The notes under the pieces: model-generated
Told to the model about the DNA's origin: nothing
What the model saw: the letters and a program-made list of their open reading frames with translations, nothing else
The model's database searches: none
Program-made: the position numbers and the translations under genes
Shown: positions 56,716 through 59,752 of the stretch, piece after piece
How the letters are laid out: every line of letters starts with the position of its first letter
Numbering within the stretch: position 1 is the first letter of the stretch
Source: Phycisphaerae bacterium
GTDB lineage: Bacteria > Planctomycetota > Phycisphaerae > Sedimentisphaerales > Anaerobacaceae
Assembly (NCBI GenBank): GCA_030604525.1
Contig: JAUVVQ010000012.1
Location: forward strand, 1 to 59,752
Direction of reading: 5' to 3'
DNA length: 59,752 nt

Positions 56716-57493
56716 AATCTCAACCTTTCTCTCGTTTTCACTATATTAGAATTCAAATATAAAACATCCGAGAAAAATTGCGGACTTCACGACAGGAAAG
56801 TGCCAAAGAAATGAGTTCCAGAGAAATTTTTCGTTAAAAGCTAATAAGCATCAATCCAGCGCGTTAGCAAAAATGGTCAGCTGCTGAAGATGCTGCTCAG
56901 CAAGCTCTCGTAAAACAACGAAACTTCGTATGTATATTTCTAATACCTGCATTCCTTCGCTGGTAACGAAAAATCTCTTAAAAACATTTTTTAAACTCAA
57001 CTCGCTTTTCTCTGAACGCCTTAATTTGCAGGTATTACTGCAGCAAAGACGGTCTTAACTATTTGGAAAAGCGTCTTTGTAACTTTACCACCGTTTGAGA
57101 GAATTTCTTAACTCGCTCATCTCCCAGGAAACCCCTTCATTGAATGATTTTATTTCAAGGTTAATCAAAACGGGGCATTCCGCAATCTCTTGCAACTTAT
57201 TACTTATAGAACATTTTCGTCAAATGGTCAAGAAAAAAACACTTATATCAACTAAAGATTGTTTATGCCCTCCAAATTTCCGAATGCAGAATAGCTCTGA
57301 AGGAACTAATGAACAAATAATTAAATACTATTGCTATAAGAGCTTTATTCATATAGCTTTATCTAATCAGCCCTGACTTCTGAACACGGAGGTCCATTTA
57401 CTAAAAAGCAGTCGGTTGCAAAAGTATTTTACAGCTTCTGAAGCTAACGTCCTATAATCAAGGAAACTTTGAAAGAAGTTACATAAAAAAAAG
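56716..57493. other. long gene-poor region between rny and yebC
   Basis: About 780 bp. A minus-strand frame at 56851-57000 (TTG start, 49 codons, ending HLQQLTIFANALD) looks protein-like but has a weak ribosome site and no recognised family. A 93-codon plus frame at 57095-57376 has an ordinary composition but no start signals. No RNA gene is recognised. Confidence 0.4.
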
Positions 57494-57522
57494 CTGACTT
57501 GTGAGTCCCCGGAAGTTATAAT
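57494..57522 (+). promoter_or_regulatory. sigma70-type promoter for yebC
   Basis: CTGACT (57494-57499) and a perfect TATAAT (57517-57522) are 17 bp apart. The -35 matches TTGACA at 4 of 6 positions. The start of transcription would be about 40 bp before the ATG, with CAGGAGAAAAT as ribosome site. Confidence 0.6.
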
Positions 57523-57567
57523 ATATCTTCAGATTAAAAAAGGAATCAAAATATATCAGGAGAAAAT

Positions 57568-58317
57568 ATGTCTGGACATTCACATTGGGCAGGAATAAAA
57601 CACAAAAAGGCGGCTAATGACGCCAAACGAGGGAAAATATGGAGTAAACTGGCAAGAAAAATAATAGTAGCCGCAAAAGATGGGGGTGGCGACCCAACGC
57701 AAAATCTTCCTTTACGTTACGCAATCGAGGAAGCCAAAGATGCCAATATGCCTAAGGACACCATTGACAAAGCAATAAAGAAAGGCACCGGGGAGCTTGG
57801 TCCCGTCAATTATGAAGAAACTTTATATGAAGGTTATGCCTCCGGCGGCGTGGCTATAATGGTTGAAGCCCTCACAGATAATCGAAATCGAACAGGCCCT
57901 GAAATAAAGAAACTTTTTGAAAAACACGGAGGTTCACTGGGAACAAGCGGATGCGTCAACTGGATGTTTAACAAGAAAGGCCTTATCACCGTCGAAACAA
58001 ACGCTGTAGATGAAGACAGCCTGTTAGAAATCGCCTTAAATGCCGGTGCCGAGGATATCGAAAATACAGGGCAGGTCTATGAACTAACCTGCCAGCCAGG
58101 TGCATTTGAAGCATTAAAGAAAGCTCTGGAAGAAAAAAATATCCCTACCGAAGTAGCGGAAATCTCAATGATGCCGCAAAGCCATGTGCCTATTGAAGAT
58201 GTGGAAACAGCTAAGAAAGTATTAAAACTGATGGACGATTTTGAAGACCATGATGATGTGCAAAACGTTTACGCCAACTTTGACATACCGGACGAAATAA
58301 TGGCTGAAGCATCTTGA
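57568..58317 (+). CDS. yebC: YebC/PmpR-family regulator or translation factor
   Basis: The 249-residue protein has the family start SGHSHWAGIKHKKAANDAKR, then RYAIEEAKDANMPKDTIDKA, YEGYASGGVAIMVEALTDNR, FEKHGGSLGTSGCVNWMF and a domain III region ending in a conserved acidic block. YebC proteins were described as DNA-binding regulators and recent work links them to translation of difficult sequences. The length is normal. It has its own promoter and stands alone. Confidence 0.95.
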   Translation: MSGHSHWAGIKHKKAANDAKRGKIWSKLARKIIVAAKDGGGDPTQNLPLRYAIEEAKDANMPKDTIDKAIKKGTGELGPVNYEETLYEGYASGGVAIMVEALTDNRNRTGPEIKKLFEKHGGSLGTSGCVNWMFNKKGLITVETNAVDEDSLLEIALNAGAEDIENTGQVYELTCQPGAFEALKKALEEKNIPTEVAEISMMPQSHVPIEDVETAKKVLKLMDDFEDHDDVQNVYANFDIPDEIMAEAS

Positions 58318-58321
58318 ATCC

Positions 58322-58435
58322 TCATACCTGCGACTTATCAAATATGCTCGGCGCACAGAAAAAGTGGCCGGCCCCTGCTGCTAATGCCCACAAAAAATCT
58401 CTTCTGTTAATTATGTTTCGTTTCTTTCTCATCAT
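58322..58435 (-). pseudogene. Tat signal peptide remnant
   Basis: A minus-strand frame with AGGAG (58441-58445) before tandem ATGs reads MMRKKRNIINRRDFLWALAA, then GAGHFFCAPSIFDKSQV and TGA. NRRDFLWALAAGAG is a twin-arginine signal as on exported sulfatases and glycosidases. The frame stops right after the signal and five bases from the end of yebC, so the mature part is lost. Confidence 0.55.
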
Positions 58436-58617
58436 TCATGCTCCTAACAAATCTACTTGATCCCCAAAGTTAATGGTTCTCATTGCCCACCTTTTTTAAG
58501 ATGAAAATATTGTTATTTAAAGTTTGTGTTTCCCACAATCCTTGCAGGAACTTATCATACATAAATTGTTCCTTTTCACACGTCTCACATTCAGTATTCA
58601 TAGCCACTATATTAACT

Positions 58618-58971
58618 TTACTCTCTATGTTTTCTTACAATTTTAAATACAAAAGCATGTTTACAGGGTTTTTTATCTGGAGTCTTAATAGTTAGACCTT
58701 CTCCTTTCTCAAGTTTCCAATCCAATTCTTTGCCATCGCCTAACATTGTGATTGATTTAATCTCACCGGGATATAAATTATATCCATTTGCGTCCCAAAC
58801 AGATTTAGCTGTAATACTATGGATAATGACTTCTTCGCCGGGCCAATCAAGAGCAATAGCATAAAGAATATCACCTTTAACTGTAAAACGAATATCTTTG
58901 CCGGTATGATATAGACCAGTTTCATTAAACGCAATATCACCATCGGCTTTCTCCGGTCGTCCGTAATGTAT
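58618..58971 (-). pseudogene. GH29 alpha-L-fucosidase C-terminal remnant
   Basis: In a frame opening after a TAA, the minus strand reads INSNIHYGRPEKADGDI, KDIRFTVKGDILYAIALDWP, EIKSITMLGDGKELDWKLE and KKPCKHAFVFKIV before its stop at 58618-58620. This matches the C-terminal beta-sandwich of GH29 alpha-L-fucosidases (FT..DIRFT.KGD.LYAI). The catalytic barrel is missing; upstream DNA belongs to another gene on the same strand. About 115 codons remain. Confidence 0.65.
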
Positions 58972-58975
58972 GTTG

Positions 58976-59752
58976 CTATTTATTTATAGCTAAAAAAGCA
59001 ACCACAACTGTCTGATACATTCTTCCGGCAAGTTCTGCACCAGCAGTTGCAGGGAATACAACATTGCCTAAACTTGTATTAGCAGTAACGTACCATTCAA
59101 AATCATTTTTTTGTCCGGGAATAGTAGCACGATAAACACCACGTGCATCATGTGTCATATCTATTGAAGTAAATGAACTGCTTCCCAAAAATCTATAGTG
59201 CAATTTAGGATTACTTACAGCCCCCATGATGAGAGCTTTTATATTTATCGGTTCACCTGGTTTGGCTTGAGTTAATACAGGTATACAAGTGATAAACTTG
59301 CCCCCTGTATAATTTTGTGATGGATCTTTATCCGCTGGTAAAGTGCCTCCCGCCTTAATGAAATTAACATCATAAAGTCCTTCAACCCAGTTTTTCCAGG
59401 TTCTCCAGTCGAGGTTAAGGATTACACCCAAATCCACTTCATCATATATACGCTGGACCTGGGTACTCATGATTTGTTCCCATAGTCTTGCTAATTTTGA
59501 ACGATGAGTCGCCGCTCCAGTAAGATCCACAGCGGCAGTTTTTGCTTTGTACTGGTTAAGTTCAGATGAAAATTGACACATAAGCTTATGTGCTTTTAAT
59601 ACATTGTGCCAGTAATCGAATCGAACCAAGTTACCCGTTCCCTTCACCTGAGTTCGGAGCTTTTCCCAATTGTCAATCCAATTAAACCACGTTTTTTCTT
59701 CATCCCAGGGCCCCCATTTATGACGACTCCCCCAGTCTCCTCCGGTAATATA
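58976..59752 (-). CDS. C-terminal part of a large exported glycosidase-like protein (runs off window)
   Basis: The frame is open from the window edge to a TAG at 58976-58978, so the N-terminal part lies beyond 59752. It reads GGDWGSRHKWGPWDEEKTWF, NLVRFDYWHNVLKAHKLMCQ, LNLDWRTWKNWVEGLYD and a beta-rich end (KLHYRFLGSSSFTSIDMTHD, FEWYVTAN). The RFDYW.N...A..L helix recurs, as I recall, in planctomycete and verrucomicrobial polysaccharide enzymes, but I cannot name the family. The GH29 and Tat remnants follow directly downstream on the same strand, marking a decayed polysaccharide locus. Confidence 0.55.
   Translation of the reverse strand, partial: YITGGDWGSRHKWGPWDEEKTWFNWIDNWEKLRTQVKGTGNLVRFDYWHNVLKAHKLMCQFSSELNQYKAKTAAVDLTGAATHRSKLARLWEQIMSTQVQRIYDEVDLGVILNLDWRTWKNWVEGLYDVNFIKAGGTLPADKDPSQNYTGGKFITCIPVLTQAKPGEPINIKALIMGAVSNPKLHYRFLGSSSFTSIDMTHDARGVYRATIPGQKNDFEWYVTANTSLGNVVFPATAGAELAGRMYQTVVVAFLAINK

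Noticed and set aside
56716-57100. 6S RNA next to rny
   Set aside because: Only a 7-bp AAAGACG/CGTCTTT pairing was found; the long 6S-like duplex with central bubble is not apparent.
57095-57376. 93-codon plus-strand frame before yebC
   Set aside because: No start signal; irregular composition; the yebC promoter lies further downstream.

Overview
The window looks like chromosomal DNA of a planctomycete, most likely class Phycisphaerae (MSBL9/Sedimentisphaerales type). This is an inference from gene content: a complete V-type ATPase operon instead of an F-type one, two GroELs around one GroES, Tat-exported sulfatases and glycosidases (GH127, GH140-like, GH130, a GH29 remnant), a small zinc-ribbon protein with a PLASYMPFVR motif, and intergenic repeat DNA that reads as NKPN/KPI-rich peptide on one strand. 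No rRNA, tRNA, CRISPR array, phage structural gene or transposase was found.

Layout. 1-2.3 kb: decayed fragments (type III glutamine synthetase, a GspG pseudopilin without its leader, a fibronectin type III end) around an intact MauE-thioredoxin fusion. 2.3-4.1 kb: a NotI-family restriction enzyme and a D12-class adenine methyltransferase, overlapping by 14 bp. 4.3-5.5 kb: a minus-strand operon of a tiny membrane peptide, a metallo-beta-lactamase-fold protein and a zinc-ribbon membrane protein. 5.6-7.0 kb: an ACT-domain malic enzyme. 7.3-16.1 kb: the V-ATPase operon in the order H-I-K-E-C-F-A-B-D, whose proteolipid keeps the sodium-ligand pattern. 16.1-17.1 kb: two minus-strand paralogues with an 81-residue domain I do not recognise, one membrane anchored and one soluble. 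17.3-21.1 kb: an AT-rich accessory island bounded and interrupted by repeats, with a second restriction-modification pair and a zeta-type kinase plus small partner. 21.5-27.7 kb: chaperones groEL1-groES-groEL2-dnaJ-grpE and an FmdB-like zinc ribbon. 27.7-29.7 kb: a broken isochorismatase-family hydrolase, an anti-sigma factor and an ECF sigma factor. 30.2-34.7 kb: an exported sulfatase, a GH127-like lipoprotein and a convergent LacI regulator with CTTTCGAAAG-type operator candidates.

35-46 kb is mostly housekeeping: lipoprotein, ribBA, pgsA, SDR, pdxJ, dapA, a GT4 glycosyltransferase, a fused trehalose-phosphate synthase/phosphatase followed at once by TreT, and panB. 46-51 kb: an orphan intrinsic terminator, a GH140-like lyase/hydrolase-type protein, a PHP-domain protein and a GH130 phosphorylase. 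51-58.3 kb: an MsbA-like ABC exporter with a PDZ-like domain inserted between its first two membrane helices, a glyoxalase-II-like hydrolase, ymdB-rny and yebC. The right end holds decayed polysaccharide genes (a Tat leader that stops at once, a GH29 C-terminal remnant) and the C-terminal part of a large protein that runs off the window.

The most unusual items are the paralogue pair with a conserved unknown domain (16145-17128), the PDZ-bearing ABC exporter, the NotI-family enzyme paired with an adenine methyltransferase, the repeat-flanked defence/toxin island, the seven exact 10-bp T-tract units upstream of groEL, and the orphan terminator that suggests an unannotated small RNA.
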